64,000 nucleotides of DNA from Chersky-840 sp963764205 (GCA_963764205.1 CAVXRN010000006.1:1674001-1738000), one strand, 5' to 3'; shown: positions 45,081 through 54,961, counted from the stretch's first letter. Program-made: numbers and translations. The notes: generated from the sequence alone by a model not told the origin.

Positions 45081-46007
45081 CTATGGCGCGGCTGTGGCCC
45101 TGCTGTCGGGCACTCCCTGCGCCGCTGACGTCACGATGTCGGGGCCGGCGCTTTCGCTCTCGGCCTCGAGAGGGTCCTCGTCGACGACCACGATCTGCGC
45201 CAAGAGCACGTCGTCGTCATAGTCGTCGAACTCTTCCTCATTGGGAGCCGGCGTCAGGTAGCCGGCCGCGAACCCAACGGCGCTTGCGACAATGAGCAAC
45301 GGTAGCCAGTGGCCTGGTCCTGCCGTAAAGATCCCGAAGGCCGACAAGGTGAACGTCAACACGAGACCGATCCCGAAACCAGGGATGAGAAATCGGATTC
45401 CACGCAACCATCGATTCTGGGGCAACGTGTGGCGAGCCAACGCGATCAGGGCCATCACGAGTGACGACACCGTGAGGATGAGCACAACTAATCCAAAGAT
45501 GCCGTAGAGAGAGCGCAACGATCCATGCACCTTCACCACGAGGGGCTGCGAGGCAAACACTGCGCCGGTGGGTCCGAACACGGAGATGGTGGCCGGAACC
45601 AGTCCCGTAGCCTGGCTCCCGATGCTGCTCATGCTGATGGGGAAGCTCAGTGATGCGGTGCGACCTGCCGGGACGACCAGGTCCACTGCGGTGTCGTAGG
45701 AGAAGAGCGGAAGGGCCAGTGCCTGCCCCTCGAGGCGGACCGAAGAGACCGTCAGCGTCGATGCGCCATGGTTCGTGACGGCTATGCGTACCTGGGCGAA
45801 TCTTGTCGGGTAGAGCTGCACGGGATTGGCATCCGAGGACGTCACGGCCGGTTGTCCGTTCACTGCGGCCGCCACAGACACGCCACTGGTCGCCGCTTCG
45901 GCAACCGAAGATCGCAATCCGACGGTGCCCAGGACCACAAGGGCAGTCAAAGCGGCCCAGCGCAACAAGGGCGCACCCCGAGCTTCTCGTCCCTGTCTCG
46001 CGGGCAT
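45081..46007 (-). CDS. Membrane protein with Ig-like exterior, partner of the Ser/Thr kinase
   Basis: 308 aa from ATG 46007, one base after the kinase stop. A signal anchor (LTALVVLGTVGLRSSVAEAA), beta-rich exterior resembling an Ig-like/DUF916-like domain (VRIAVTNHGASTLTVSSVRL), then three helices (LYGIFGLVVLILTVSSLVMA; LIPGFGIGLVLTFTLSAFGI; WLPLLIVASAVGFAAGYLTP) and an acidic tail (EEEFDDYDDDVLLAQIVVVD). Coupled translation suggests it works with the kinase, possibly as sensor or substrate. Confidence 0.65.
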   Translation of the reverse strand: MPARQGREARGAPLLRWAALTALVVLGTVGLRSSVAEAATSGVSVAAAVNGQPAVTSSDANPVQLYPTRFAQVRIAVTNHGASTLTVSSVRLEGQALALPLFSYDTAVDLVVPAGRTASLSFPISMSSIGSQATGLVPATISVFGPTGAVFASQPLVVKVHGSLRSLYGIFGLVVLILTVSSLVMALIALARHTLPQNRWLRGIRFLIPGFGIGLVLTFTLSAFGIFTAGPGHWLPLLIVASAVGFAAGYLTPAPNEEEFDDYDDDVLLAQIVVVDEDPLEAESESAGPDIVTSAAQGVPDSRATAAP

Positions 46008-46008
46008 C

Positions 46009-47883
46009 TCAGCGACCAACCTGGACGGTTGCGTGATCAGCCGGCGGTAACGCCGTACGCCGTGCCACCAGGACGAGCCGATTGGCCTGACGTCGGGCGC
46101 GAGTCCTCTCGCCCACCCGCTGACCGGCCAACCCGGCAAGAAGTCCGGCGACGGCGCCCACGATCATGGTGAGCACGAACGAGACGAAGGTGGGTCCCGT
46201 GATTCCTAGCATCCAGCCCCACAGAGTGGCGGCCACACCCCCCACCGCTCCGACCACGACCAAGCCGACGACGGCGGCCGTGCGGTTGTCACGTCGGCGA
46301 CCGCGGCGGAGGCTGCGCAAGAGCGACTCTGCATAGGCCACCACAAAGAGCAGCAACAAGATCCCGACGACGCCGCCGAAGGTGCCAAACGGAGACCGGG
46401 CGACCTGCACGCCGAAGTCGTCGTTCACGGTGCCCCGCGGGCCCGAGAGCTTCAGGGTTCCCGCCAGTTTCCCGCCCGCGACGTAGCGACCCGAGCTGGC
46501 GTCCAATATGGTCCGCAACCCAGCGGTCCCGTGCACCAAGGGCACCTGCGTCGAGCGTACGACGGTCACGCCCCCGAGCGCGAGGACGAGTTGCGCCGTA
46601 TTGGGTACGCCGGCATTGGCCGGAAGGTGACGAACGGTGATCGGGATCTGATGATCGAGGTCGATGGGCACCCGTCCGCCCACAGCGGGGTCGTGGCCCG
46701 CCACGATGACCGCCCCGGGCCCGAGCACCGGGGTCGGGCTGGAGGAGCCGACGCCGAGCAGTCCGAAGACGACAGTGACCAAGGCGACGAGGGCAGCGGC
46801 CCATGCCAGTCGGGTGGGAAACTCGGGCACCGCAGTCTGGGCCTGGCGCAAGGGCATGAGGTCGCCCAGCTCGAGACCGGTGGCCGCCGCGCCGCCCGCA
46901 TGGAGCTCCACGACGGGACGCATCACCGCGGCATTGGAGGTGGTGGCCCCCGCAACTGCCGCGGACGGGACCTGCTGTGCCGCGGCCAGAATGGGACCGG
47001 GTTCCCGCAAGGCCACGCCGGAGCGGTCGAGCCACCCCGCGCCCCACGAGGCGCTGGCCGCTTGACCGATGGCGACTCCGAAGGCCTCGGCGGTCTCAAA
47101 TCGATCGGCGGGGTCTCGGGCGAGGGCCTGCATGACGACGTCGGCCACGCGGGGCGGGACTCCCGGGGCGATATCGGCCAGAGGGGTTGGATCCTCGTTG
47201 ATGTGCCGCATGACGATGGCCAGTGACCCTCCCTCCTCGGAGTACGGAAGCCGACCCGACAGCAACTCGTAGAGCATTACGCCCGTGGCATACACATCGG
47301 TCGTCGGCCCGAGGTCGGTCCCGCTGGCCTGTTCCGGCGCCATGTAGGCCGGGGTGCCGAGAATTCCCCCTTCCCGCGTTGCCAACGTGTCGTCCTCGCC
47401 GAGCACCCGGGCAATGCCAAAGTCGGTCACCTTGAGCAGCCTGTCCTCGCCAAAGAGCACGTTCTCCGGCTTCATGTCACGGTGCAGCACGCCACGTTGG
47501 TGGGCGCCGCTCAGACCCGAGCACGCCACCAGTGCGATGGCACAGGCCGTTTCCTGCGTGAACCCTCGGTCGACGAATCGACTCCAGACGGTCCCGCCCC
47601 CCAGTCGCTCCATGACGAGGATGCAGGCATCGTCGTGCTCGACGTAGTCATACACGGGAACGATGTGCGGGTGGTCGATCGAGGCCAAGACCTGTGCTTC
47701 GGCCAGGAACCGGGAGCGCACGGAGTCGTCGCGCACCAAGCCCGACGACAGCTGTTTGATCGCCACTTCGCGTCCCAGCTGGCGGTGGCGTCCAGCGATC
47801 ACCACGCCGAATGCCCCGCGTCCGAGCTCTCCACCGATCTCGTACCCGGGCAGAGCCACGCCCAGGGTGCTCTCGATCTCCAC
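46009..47883 (-). CDS. Transmembrane Ser/Thr protein kinase (PknB type)
   Basis: 624 aa. Kinase domain ~13-270: G-loop GELGRGAFGVVIAGRH, K43 in VAIK, E62, HRDMKPENV (134-142), DFG 154-156, APEQ, and a Walker-like arrangement typical of Hanks kinases. Membrane helix at about 365-385 (AALVALVTVVFGLLGVGSSS), an exterior beta-domain, then three further helices. Unusual for PknB-type enzymes, which normally have one helix and PASTA units. Divergent from the FHA-cyclase gene. Confidence 0.9.
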   Translation of the reverse strand: MEIESTLGVALPGYEIGGELGRGAFGVVIAGRHRQLGREVAIKQLSSGLVRDDSVRSRFLAEAQVLASIDHPHIVPVYDYVEHDDACILVMERLGGGTVWSRFVDRGFTQETACAIALVACSGLSGAHQRGVLHRDMKPENVLFGEDRLLKVTDFGIARVLGEDDTLATREGGILGTPAYMAPEQASGTDLGPTTDVYATGVMLYELLSGRLPYSEEGGSLAIVMRHINEDPTPLADIAPGVPPRVADVVMQALARDPADRFETAEAFGVAIGQAASASWGAGWLDRSGVALREPGPILAAAQQVPSAAVAGATTSNAAVMRPVVELHAGGAAATGLELGDLMPLRQAQTAVPEFPTRLAWAAALVALVTVVFGLLGVGSSSPTPVLGPGAVIVAGHDPAVGGRVPIDLDHQIPITVRHLPANAGVPNTAQLVLALGGVTVVRSTQVPLVHGTAGLRTILDASSGRYVAGGKLAGTLKLSGPRGTVNDDFGVQVARSPFGTFGGVVGILLLLFVVAYAESLLRSLRRGRRRDNRTAAVVGLVVVGAVGGVAATLWGWMLGITGPTFVSFVLTMIVGAVAGLLAGLAGQRVGERTRARRQANRLVLVARRTALPPADHATVQVGR

Positions 47884-48207
47884 CAGGCTCCTCGGTTAAG
47901 GGACCTGTCCGCGCCCCGCCTCACAAAACGTCTCGCCGGCCCCCGACGTTGGATCGGGACCTGACAAAAAACGATAGCTCACGGTCCTCGCCGACACACT
48001 TTGAGTCCTTCTCCGGTCACGAGCGGTGGGGCTGAACGGGCGGGAGGGACAAACGTCGCCGTCAGGAGGGTCACCCCGCGGAGTTGGAGCCGCGGGAGCC
48101 CCGCGCTCGGGTGCAATGCGGGCCCGGGAACCGCTGCAAGCCTCCCTTGGGGAAGGACGCGAGATACCATTGCCCCGGACCCAGCAGGAGACGAAACAGG
48201 CACAGCC
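47884..48207. other. Divergent promoter region between kinase and FHA-cyclase genes
   Basis: 324 bp; no motif recognised beyond general purine stretches. An in-frame upstream extension of the cyclase gene runs through here but lacks a recognisable domain and probably is not translated. Confidence 0.4.
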
Positions 48208-49155
48208 ATGGATGACGCCCAGCCTGTCGGTTACGTGGTGGTCGACCCTGGAACCCCGGGCGAAGGGACCCGCCCCCTCCTGGACAGGCTCTTCGTCGGC
48301 CGCGAATGCGCCGGGGTGGATGAGGCCCACCGGATCCTGCTGGTTGACGATCAGGCCGTGTCGCGCAACCACCTCGAGATCCGAGTCGACCTCGAGCAGG
48401 GGCGCCCCGTCGTCGTCGATACGTCGAGCAACGGTGCCCGAGTGAACGGCATACGCATTGAGCGCGCCGTGGCCGTCCCGCTCAACGGCGGCGACCAGAT
48501 TCAGGTGGGAAACCACGTACTCGAATTCCGCGCCGCGACCGTGACAACGCAGCGGCCCGAGAGCACGGTGCAGCGGGCGACGATCTCGGTCTCCACGTCC
48601 ACGACGATGGCCATGATCGTGGGTGACCTCATCAACTTCTCAACCGTGTCCGAACAGGCTGACCAGCAAGTTCTGGTTCACGACGTGCACCAGCTGTACA
48701 CCAGGCTTCGGGAGCTGCTCGCACAGCACCGGGGCACCCTGGTCGACTACGTCGGAGATGCATTCTTTGCCAGCTGGGAGCTCGACTTCGACCCAGCAGC
48801 AGCGACGAATGCGCTGGAGTTCGCGCTCGCAGCAGACGTCTTGGTGAACGAATGCGCCGGTGATTTTGAGCTCCGCTACGCCGACGGAACGCCACTGAAG
48901 ATGGGTTGGGGAGCGACGATGGGTCCGGTGGTCACACAACTCATGCCCGGTTCGGTCGTCATGGTGCTCGGTGACGCCGTGAATCTGGGCTTCAGGCTCT
49001 CGGCCCTGGCCGGACGCGAAGCACGCCCGAAGATCCTGGCCACCGAATTGGTCCGGCAGGCCGCAGACGGCCACTTCGAATTCGGTGACCCCGAGACCGT
49101 GACGGTGAAAGGGCGGCTCGGCATCGAAACGATCTACGGCGTCTCCGCCCGCTGA
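48208..49155 (+). CDS. FHA-domain class III nucleotide cyclase
   Basis: 315 aa from ATG 48208. FHA domain ~28-110: AVSRNHLEIRV with S52, R53 and H55, then TSSNGARVNG (N75, N80). Class III cyclase ~130-315: metal-binding D140 (VGDLINFS) and D184 (YVGDAFFASW), transition-state N259 and R263 (GDAVNLGFRL). By eye the usual adenine-specifying Lys is D180 and the Thr/Asp partner is A257, so substrate choice is unclear. Soluble. FHA would dock on a phosphothreonine, and the divergent kinase is the natural source. Confidence 0.85.
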   Translation: MDDAQPVGYVVVDPGTPGEGTRPLLDRLFVGRECAGVDEAHRILLVDDQAVSRNHLEIRVDLEQGRPVVVDTSSNGARVNGIRIERAVAVPLNGGDQIQVGNHVLEFRAATVTTQRPESTVQRATISVSTSTTMAMIVGDLINFSTVSEQADQQVLVHDVHQLYTRLRELLAQHRGTLVDYVGDAFFASWELDFDPAAATNALEFALAADVLVNECAGDFELRYADGTPLKMGWGATMGPVVTQLMPGSVVMVLGDAVNLGFRLSALAGREARPKILATELVRQAADGHFEFGDPETVTVKGRLGIETIYGVSAR

Positions 49156-49182
49156 CGCCCGCCCTGACCAAACGAGTCCCGA

Positions 49183-50010
49183 CTACTCCATCTTCAAGAC
49201 GTCCGACGCTCCTCGGTGCTTGCGTCGACCTCGCCTCGAGGTGGTGCCAAACTGACCCCGGACCAGGAGGCCTCCGAGCAACACGAAGGTTCCGAATGCG
49301 GCGACACTGCCTGCAGGTGCTGAGACCTTCGCCGTGGTGACCAAGGTCAAAACAGCAACGAACTTCTTCGACCCACAGGTGGCGGTAACCGTGACCTGTC
49401 CTACTCCTCCGGGCGGAGCGAGCGAGGCAGAGAACGCTCCCTGGCTATCCGCCCTCGTCAGCTCCACCTCTTTGCCTTCGATGGAAACCACGACCAGAGC
49501 CCCGGGGGCGCATCCCCTGCCCGAGATCACCGTCGGTTGCCCGGGCACCAGTGTGTGGCGGCTGACCTGAAGGGTCTTCGCGGCGCTTGGCCCCGAACCG
49601 GAGGCCGCGACATGGGGGGCCGGCGTTGTCGGGCCAGCGACATGGGGGGCTGGCGTTGTCGGCAGGATCTCAACCGTGATTGCCGTGGAAGCGGAGTCGC
49701 CGCTTGCACCGGTGGCGATGATGCTGTGTTTACCGGGCGAGGTGTCTGAGGGGATTGTGATGGAAGTGGAGAATGAGCCACTCCCGTTTGCCCTCGCGGA
49801 CCCGACGATGACCCCGTCGAGCGTCAGGGTGATGGCCTCGTCAGGCAAGAAGTTCTGCCCGCTAATGGTCAGGGACCCCCCGTCGGCCGAGATGGCGGCA
49901 CTGGCGGCAATCGCCGCGGCGTGAGGGCCGTAACCGAAGGAGGCGGCCTGCCATCCCAGGACGATGAGCAGGCTGGCCGAGGCGCATGCCACGAGGAACC
50001 TCCGCCTCAT
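49183..50010 (-). CDS. Secreted/cell-surface Ig-like repeat protein
   Basis: 275 aa from ATG 50010. Signal peptide (FLVACASASLLIVLGWQAAS), an Ig/TIG-like beta-sandwich (TISGQNFLPDEAITLTLDGV), a PTTPAPHVA repeat linker, a second sandwich (LVPGQPTVISGRGCAPGALV) and a C-terminal helix (VAAFGTFVLLGGLLVRGQ) with basic end (TSRRGRRKHRGAS), consistent with a membrane anchor. It may bind or shape the EPS layer. No enzyme motif. Confidence 0.65.
   Translation of the reverse strand: MRRRFLVACASASLLIVLGWQAASFGYGPHAAAIAASAAISADGGSLTISGQNFLPDEAITLTLDGVIVGSARANGSGSFSTSITIPSDTSPGKHSIIATGASGDSASTAITVEILPTTPAPHVAGPTTPAPHVAASGSGPSAAKTLQVSRHTLVPGQPTVISGRGCAPGALVVVSIEGKEVELTRADSQGAFSASLAPPGGVGQVTVTATCGSKKFVAVLTLVTTAKVSAPAGSVAAFGTFVLLGGLLVRGQFGTTSRRGRRKHRGASDVLKME
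49607..49666. repeat. 30-bp tandem duplication in the Ig-like surface protein gene
   Basis: A 30-bp unit beginning GCGACATGGGGGGC (49607-49636 and 49637-49666) encodes the repeated TTPAPHVA linker. One to three mismatches between copies. Confidence 0.8.
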
Positions 50011-50138
50011 GGCCACAATCCAGAGACTGTACCCCGATGTGACGCGGCCGATATCACAAATTCAAGCTAAGCACATTGTTGGCAGCCGTCAAGGATGACT
50101 GCCTCGACCGTCGACGTCGGCCACGCAATTCGCCACAG

Positions 50139-52478
50139 TCAATTGGCCGCAAACCGGAACACCTTGTCCTGGCGTACCGCCGAGCCAAGGTTCCAAACTG
50201 GTGGCCCGCTGCTGGCGGCGAGGTTCCACGGGTTCGCCGGCGTCACCACAACCCGGGCTCGCTCCGGATTGGCCGAGGGTTGGAGCTGTACCGACAACCG
50301 ATAGCTCGATCCGCTCGCCATTTGTCCGATCAGGCGCATGCGGAGCGTAACCGAGGCATGCGGTGGCACATCGATGTACGTGCTGTACGCCCACACACCC
50401 AGTTCGCGCGTTGCTGACATCGTGCTCGGGGTTCCGTCGACGGTACCCTCGTCGAACGAAAGCGGGCTATAGATCGAGAGCCAAGTCTCGTTGGTGCCCG
50501 GCGCGAGGCCCGGGACCGAAGGGCTGTCGATCACCAGGGGCGGGAGCCCGGTAGCCGGCGCATCGTTGGTCAAGGTGACCTGCACCTCCGCACTCTCCGC
50601 CCCCGTCGTTGGGTTGAAGGTCACATGGTCGGCTATCGCGGTATGAAGGTAGGCGTCGATCTTGTTCCCGTCGGCATTTTGCGTGGTAACCGCAAGGAGA
50701 TCGCCATCCTTCGCTTTCGGGAAAGCATCGTCGAGATGAAGTGCCGCCAACAACGGCCGATCTATCGAGTGCGCGCTCCAGAAGGCGAGACGTCCGTCGA
50801 GCACGGCAGGTTCGAGCTTGTTCGACAAGGTTCGAGGACCGGGCAGCGAGCCATTGACCAGTCTCTGAAACGTGGCGTGTAGCGCGAGCTGCAGGACATC
50901 GTGCCGGGAGCTCTGAGCCAGACCCGTCAGGTACTGACCTTTCAACAAGACCTCTGACGCGTTGTGACTGGTCAATGGCAGAGGGAGCCCGGGGACGGAA
51001 ACGGGTCCCGTGATTGAGAGCAGGCGAGCCAGTCCATACGGATCGACCATGAGCACTCCGTCCACCTGATCCCCGCCGGCTTGAGGGTAGAGCTGCGAGA
51101 TCACCTCGGCCACCGTGGGGAAATCAGGCGAATAGGTGGCGTCCTGGAAGAACCGACCGGGGTCAAACTGCCCATATCGGGCCATGAAGTCCGTCAGCCC
51201 CCTTAACGCGCCGCCGCCATGGGGAAGTGCATTGTTGAGCGACTCGACCGGACCGGAGACCGTGAGACTGATGTGACCGTGCACAGCGGTGAGCTCGCCA
51301 TAGGCCGCCACGATCCCGTCGAGCCCACGACTCTCTGACGGCGACACAAAGGCTAAAAAGTAATGCTGGGGCCCGGCCGCACCGAGCATGTCCGGCACGA
51401 CGGGGATCGCTTTCACCACCAGGTCAGCGTTGGACCTGGCGCGACCCAGCGTTTTGTCGAAGGTCGCCAAGCGTGACTGGATAGGACCAAGAAGCCAGGG
51501 ACTTCTGAGACCGGCGAGACGAGCCGTGGCGACAGACAACGACGCTTCGAGCGTCCTGGCTGGACCCAACATTGCGCTGATGCGTCCCAGGTCGATCTGC
51601 CCGTGATCGTATTTCAGCGCCCGATAGTCGAGGCTCGGGACCTCCCGGGCAGCGGCCGCCACGAGGTACTGGGCCGTAGCTGCTCCGGTGACCAGGGCTT
51701 GTCTCTGCTGGGCGACAACTGGCACCAATCTCGAGACCGATGTCCACCAACTCCCCAAGGTGGAGGACACATCTTCGATATCAGCGCCGGCGGTTCGAAG
51801 CTGTGGCGTCGCCTCGGCCACATTGCCACTGCTCACATCATCGAAGGCTGTCTGGGCGGCGCGTTGTCCCGCCGTGATATCCGTACGAGCCAGAGCGACT
51901 GCGAGCACGACTGGGGCAGTGAGGACGATCGCCAATGTCCCAGTCAGGAGGGCTACCTTCTTGGCCCGCTGTCGTCCTGTCGTCGAGAGGTGTCGATAGG
52001 CAGAGATGAACACCGGAACCAGTACAGCGACGGCGACCACGGCGGTGAAACCATGGAATGTCGTGGACGGCCAGCGCAGCAGGACCTCGACACCAAGGGC
52101 GCCAATCAGAGCGCCCACGCGGCGCCTCGAGTACCGAGGGAACATGGAGGCAAATGCAATCAGCAGGGCCGTCGCGGCGGGGAGCTCGAGCCATCCGCGA
52201 CTCATGACCAACACGACGGCCGAGAAGAGGAGCAGGGTCTCCCGGCTCGCTCGGCTACAGACGCAGGTGACCAGAGCAGCGAAGAGCGCGGCAAGGAGCG
52301 GGTCTATGAAATGAGTCCCCGTCGGCCGGCAGCCAGCCGCCATTGCGGCAACTCCCGCGGCAACCGCGAGCAGCAGTACCGTAACGATGGAGACTCGGCG
52401 CTGACGCGGCAGATTAATTTGCGGCTCGGCCGACGGTCCTTCGGCGCTGTGCTCCATTTTGTCTGTCACGCCGAACAT
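50139..52478 (-). CDS. DUF4012-domain membrane protein
   Basis: 779 aa. Five or so N-terminal helices (VTVLLLAVAAGVAAMAAGC; LLFSAVVLVMSRGWLEL; FTAVVAVAVLVPVFISA; VALLTGTLAIVLTAPVVLAV) followed by a long exterior region with YFLAFVSPSESRGLDGIVAAY and GVLMVDPYGLARLLSITGPV, the DUF4012 core. DUF4012 proteins occur widely in Actinobacteria near polysaccharide genes; role unknown. Start ATG 52478. Confidence 0.8.
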   Translation of the reverse strand: MFGVTDKMEHSAEGPSAEPQINLPRQRRVSIVTVLLLAVAAGVAAMAAGCRPTGTHFIDPLLAALFAALVTCVCSRASRETLLLFSAVVLVMSRGWLELPAATALLIAFASMFPRYSRRRVGALIGALGVEVLLRWPSTTFHGFTAVVAVAVLVPVFISAYRHLSTTGRQRAKKVALLTGTLAIVLTAPVVLAVALARTDITAGQRAAQTAFDDVSSGNVAEATPQLRTAGADIEDVSSTLGSWWTSVSRLVPVVAQQRQALVTGAATAQYLVAAAAREVPSLDYRALKYDHGQIDLGRISAMLGPARTLEASLSVATARLAGLRSPWLLGPIQSRLATFDKTLGRARSNADLVVKAIPVVPDMLGAAGPQHYFLAFVSPSESRGLDGIVAAYGELTAVHGHISLTVSGPVESLNNALPHGGGALRGLTDFMARYGQFDPGRFFQDATYSPDFPTVAEVISQLYPQAGGDQVDGVLMVDPYGLARLLSITGPVSVPGLPLPLTSHNASEVLLKGQYLTGLAQSSRHDVLQLALHATFQRLVNGSLPGPRTLSNKLEPAVLDGRLAFWSAHSIDRPLLAALHLDDAFPKAKDGDLLAVTTQNADGNKIDAYLHTAIADHVTFNPTTGAESAEVQVTLTNDAPATGLPPLVIDSPSVPGLAPGTNETWLSIYSPLSFDEGTVDGTPSTMSATRELGVWAYSTYIDVPPHASVTLRMRLIGQMASGSSYRLSVQLQPSANPERARVVVTPANPWNLAASSGPPVWNLGSAVRQDKVFRFAAN

Positions 52479-53187
52479 GGCCTCCGCAGTGACAAAGTCT
52501 AACGAAGAGCTATCCGTACCTCATGCCACCGCGCCTTGCGTCCCCGTCGTAAGCCGTTCAACTCTTGTGAGTGCGCGCCGCCAGACATGTTGTACCGACC
52601 GTTTAAATCGCATGCACGAACTCGACCTTCAGCACGCAGATGCTCGGATGGCCAGTTCGTAAAAGGTCAGTCACGTCGCGGCAGGCACAGCCTGCCCCGA
52701 TCGCATGTTTTGTTGAGACGTCAGGGATACGGTCCCGGCAGGTCCGCGGGGTCGTCCTGTGTGCGCTCAGCGCTTGGAGTTCGGCGCTTGGAGTTCGGCG
52801 TGTACCTCGAAAGGGGGCTTGTGGTCTGATCTGGAGGGAACCCACTTCGCGGACGGTCCGCCTCGGTCGGGGGGTCAGGTCCGCGGAGATCGGGATTAGA
52901 CGAAGGCCCTACACGAGGCGGCGTCGTCGGGTGTCGGTTTCAGACGTACCTTGACCAGAGCATTGGTAGATCCGCCCTCTCAATCCGCCCAGGGGTGGAG
53001 ATGGCGTCGAGCCCGGTGCTCGGTAACCCGCTGGTCACGCTATGCTTTGGGGGTTGACCGGGGGGCGTTTTGGACGGACACTTGTGAACCAATCCGGGGC
53101 GATGAGCCCTCGTGACGCCGGTGATCCCGTCACATCCCTTGTTTTACATTCTCCACACGAACCTCCGCTTCGAACGAGGAATGCTTG
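52479..53187. other. 709-bp intergenic region before wzc
   Basis: No gene found; the region contains a 14-bp tandem duplication CGCTTGGAGTTCGG (52771-52784, 52785-52798). The promoter for the wzc/initiator operon is probably near the 3' end. GAACGAGG at 53173-53180 is the ribosome site of the gene that follows. Confidence 0.4.
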
Positions 53188-54810
53188 ATGTCGACGAATC
53201 TGTCCGCTCCGGACGTGAACCTGCGGACGTACCTGCGAATCCTCCGCCGTCGCAAATGGTGGGTCATCCTCTGCACCGGTTTGGCAATGGCGGGGGCGAT
53301 CGCATACTCGTTTACCGCCACCAAGGAGTACTCGGCCACCGCGCAACTTCTCGTGCAACCACAAAACGCAACGCTCCCATTGACAAGTCCTGCCCAGACC
53401 ATCACGCCGACCGACGTCGCCACCGAGCTCGCGCTTCTCAACAGTGGTCCTGTTGTCAATGCTGTCAAGAGCCGCCTCCATCTTTCGCAACTGAATGTGG
53501 CCAGCGCAGAACAAGGACAAACAGACGTGATCTCGGTCACTGCCACGAACCATGATCCAGTGGTGGCGGCCCGTGTGGCGAATGCGTATGCGACGCAGTT
53601 CGTGAACTACGAGACCTTCATCACTCTGAAAGGTCTCACCACCGCGGAACTCCAGCTCCAGACGCAGATCAATGCGATCGAGCGCGAGCTTGCAGTGACG
53701 ACCGGGACGCCCGAGGGAGTTGCCCTCGCCAATCAGGAAGCCGTGCTCAAGGAACAGTACGCCCAATACCAGGTTGAAGGTGCAGGAACAACCGGAGGTG
53801 TCACTGTTATTTCGCCTGCATCTGTTCCGACGGCTCCGAGCTCCCCCAAGAAGGTCGAGATCGTGTTAATCGGGTTCGTGGTCGGTCTCCTGGTCGGGCT
53901 CGGAGTCGCTTTCGTCGTTGAGAGTCTGGACGATGCCATCCGGTCGAAAGACGATCTTGAGCATTCCGCCCCAAATGTGCCGGTAATGGGCCTCGTACCC
54001 ATGATCGGGTCTTGGCGAGATCGGGCTGAGCCTTATTTAGCGATGAGGGCTGAACCTACGTCGCCGGCGGCCGAGGCCTACCGGTCCCTCCGCACGTCGT
54101 TGCAGTTCGCGGCTTACGACAACCCAATCGAATCGGTGCTCGTGACGAGCCCGACAGCCACCGAGGGCAAGACCTCCACGGTCTCGAACTTAGGAGTCGT
54201 CTTAGCCAGCGTGGGCCAGCACGTGGTACTGGTGTCAGCTGACCTTCGTCGACCTCGGCTAGCGACATTCTTCGGGCTCGACGAAGGAACCGGACTGACC
54301 TCGGTCATCATCGGCGAGCTGACGCTGGACGAGGCACTACAGCCGGTTCCCGACATGCCCGGATTGACGGTATTGGCATGCGGACCTCTTCCTCCCAACC
54401 CAGCGGAGCTCTTGAGTAGCCCAAAGTGCGATGAGACCTTTCAGGAGTTGAGAGGAAGATTCGACGTGGTGCTCGTCGACAGCTCACCGCTCCTACCCGT
54501 GACCGACCCCGTGCTCCTGTCACGGTTGACTGATACCACACTGCTTGTCGTCGCAGCCGGAGCGACAACAAAGAGTCAACTCCGGCGAGGGGTCGAGCAG
54601 CTCTCCCACGTCGGGGCGAGGCGTATCGGGATCGTGTTGAACGAAGTCAGGCACGGAGGCGAAGAGGTCTACGGGTACCGGTACTCGTACACGTACGAGG
54701 CTCGGAATAAGCCATCGGCGACCCCGTCGCTCAATGGCCACAGCACGCCCCCGGCACCCGACGCGAATCCTGCCCATCCGAGTGCAGGGCGACACGTCGC
54801 GCGCGACTGA
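53188..54810 (+). CDS. wzc: Wzz/Wzc-type EPS copolymerase with tyrosine-kinase domain
   Basis: 540 aa from ATG 53188 (a TTG sits one codon earlier). Wzz-like helices at 27-45 and 222-245 flank an exterior coiled region; cytoplasmic BY-kinase: Walker A SPTATEGKT (321-329), Walker A' VSADLRRPRL (349-358), Walker B VVLVDSSPLLPVTD. The C-terminus has a Tyr cluster (YGYRYSYTY) expected as autophosphorylation site. It regulates chain length and export. Single-gene fusion, as usual in Actinobacteria. A truncated relative lies at 10706-11374. Confidence 0.9.
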   Translation: MSTNLSAPDVNLRTYLRILRRRKWWVILCTGLAMAGAIAYSFTATKEYSATAQLLVQPQNATLPLTSPAQTITPTDVATELALLNSGPVVNAVKSRLHLSQLNVASAEQGQTDVISVTATNHDPVVAARVANAYATQFVNYETFITLKGLTTAELQLQTQINAIERELAVTTGTPEGVALANQEAVLKEQYAQYQVEGAGTTGGVTVISPASVPTAPSSPKKVEIVLIGFVVGLLVGLGVAFVVESLDDAIRSKDDLEHSAPNVPVMGLVPMIGSWRDRAEPYLAMRAEPTSPAAEAYRSLRTSLQFAAYDNPIESVLVTSPTATEGKTSTVSNLGVVLASVGQHVVLVSADLRRPRLATFFGLDEGTGLTSVIIGELTLDEALQPVPDMPGLTVLACGPLPPNPAELLSSPKCDETFQELRGRFDVVLVDSSPLLPVTDPVLLSRLTDTTLLVVAAGATTKSQLRRGVEQLSHVGARRIGIVLNEVRHGGEEVYGYRYSYTYEARNKPSATPSLNGHSTPPAPDANPAHPSAGRHVARD

Positions 54811-54936
54811 CGAGCCAGCCACCGAGACTGTCCGGTGAGACGGTTCTTCCAGCTGAGCGGTCGGCTCCATGTCAGCGCAGCGCCCGCATGCTGGTCGTAC
54901 GCTCTAGCCACAGTCGCCTCACAAGACACACTGGTA

Positions 54937-54961
54937 ACACAGGGTGTAGACACAGGGTGTA
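54937..54961. promoter_or_regulatory. Tandem ACACAGGGTGTA elements
   Basis: Two perfect copies 13 bp apart (54937-54948, 54950-54961), each palindromic in its ACAC/GTGT arms. They lie between wzc and the priming transferase, about 100 bp before that start. A regulator binding site is likely, identity unknown. Confidence 0.45.
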
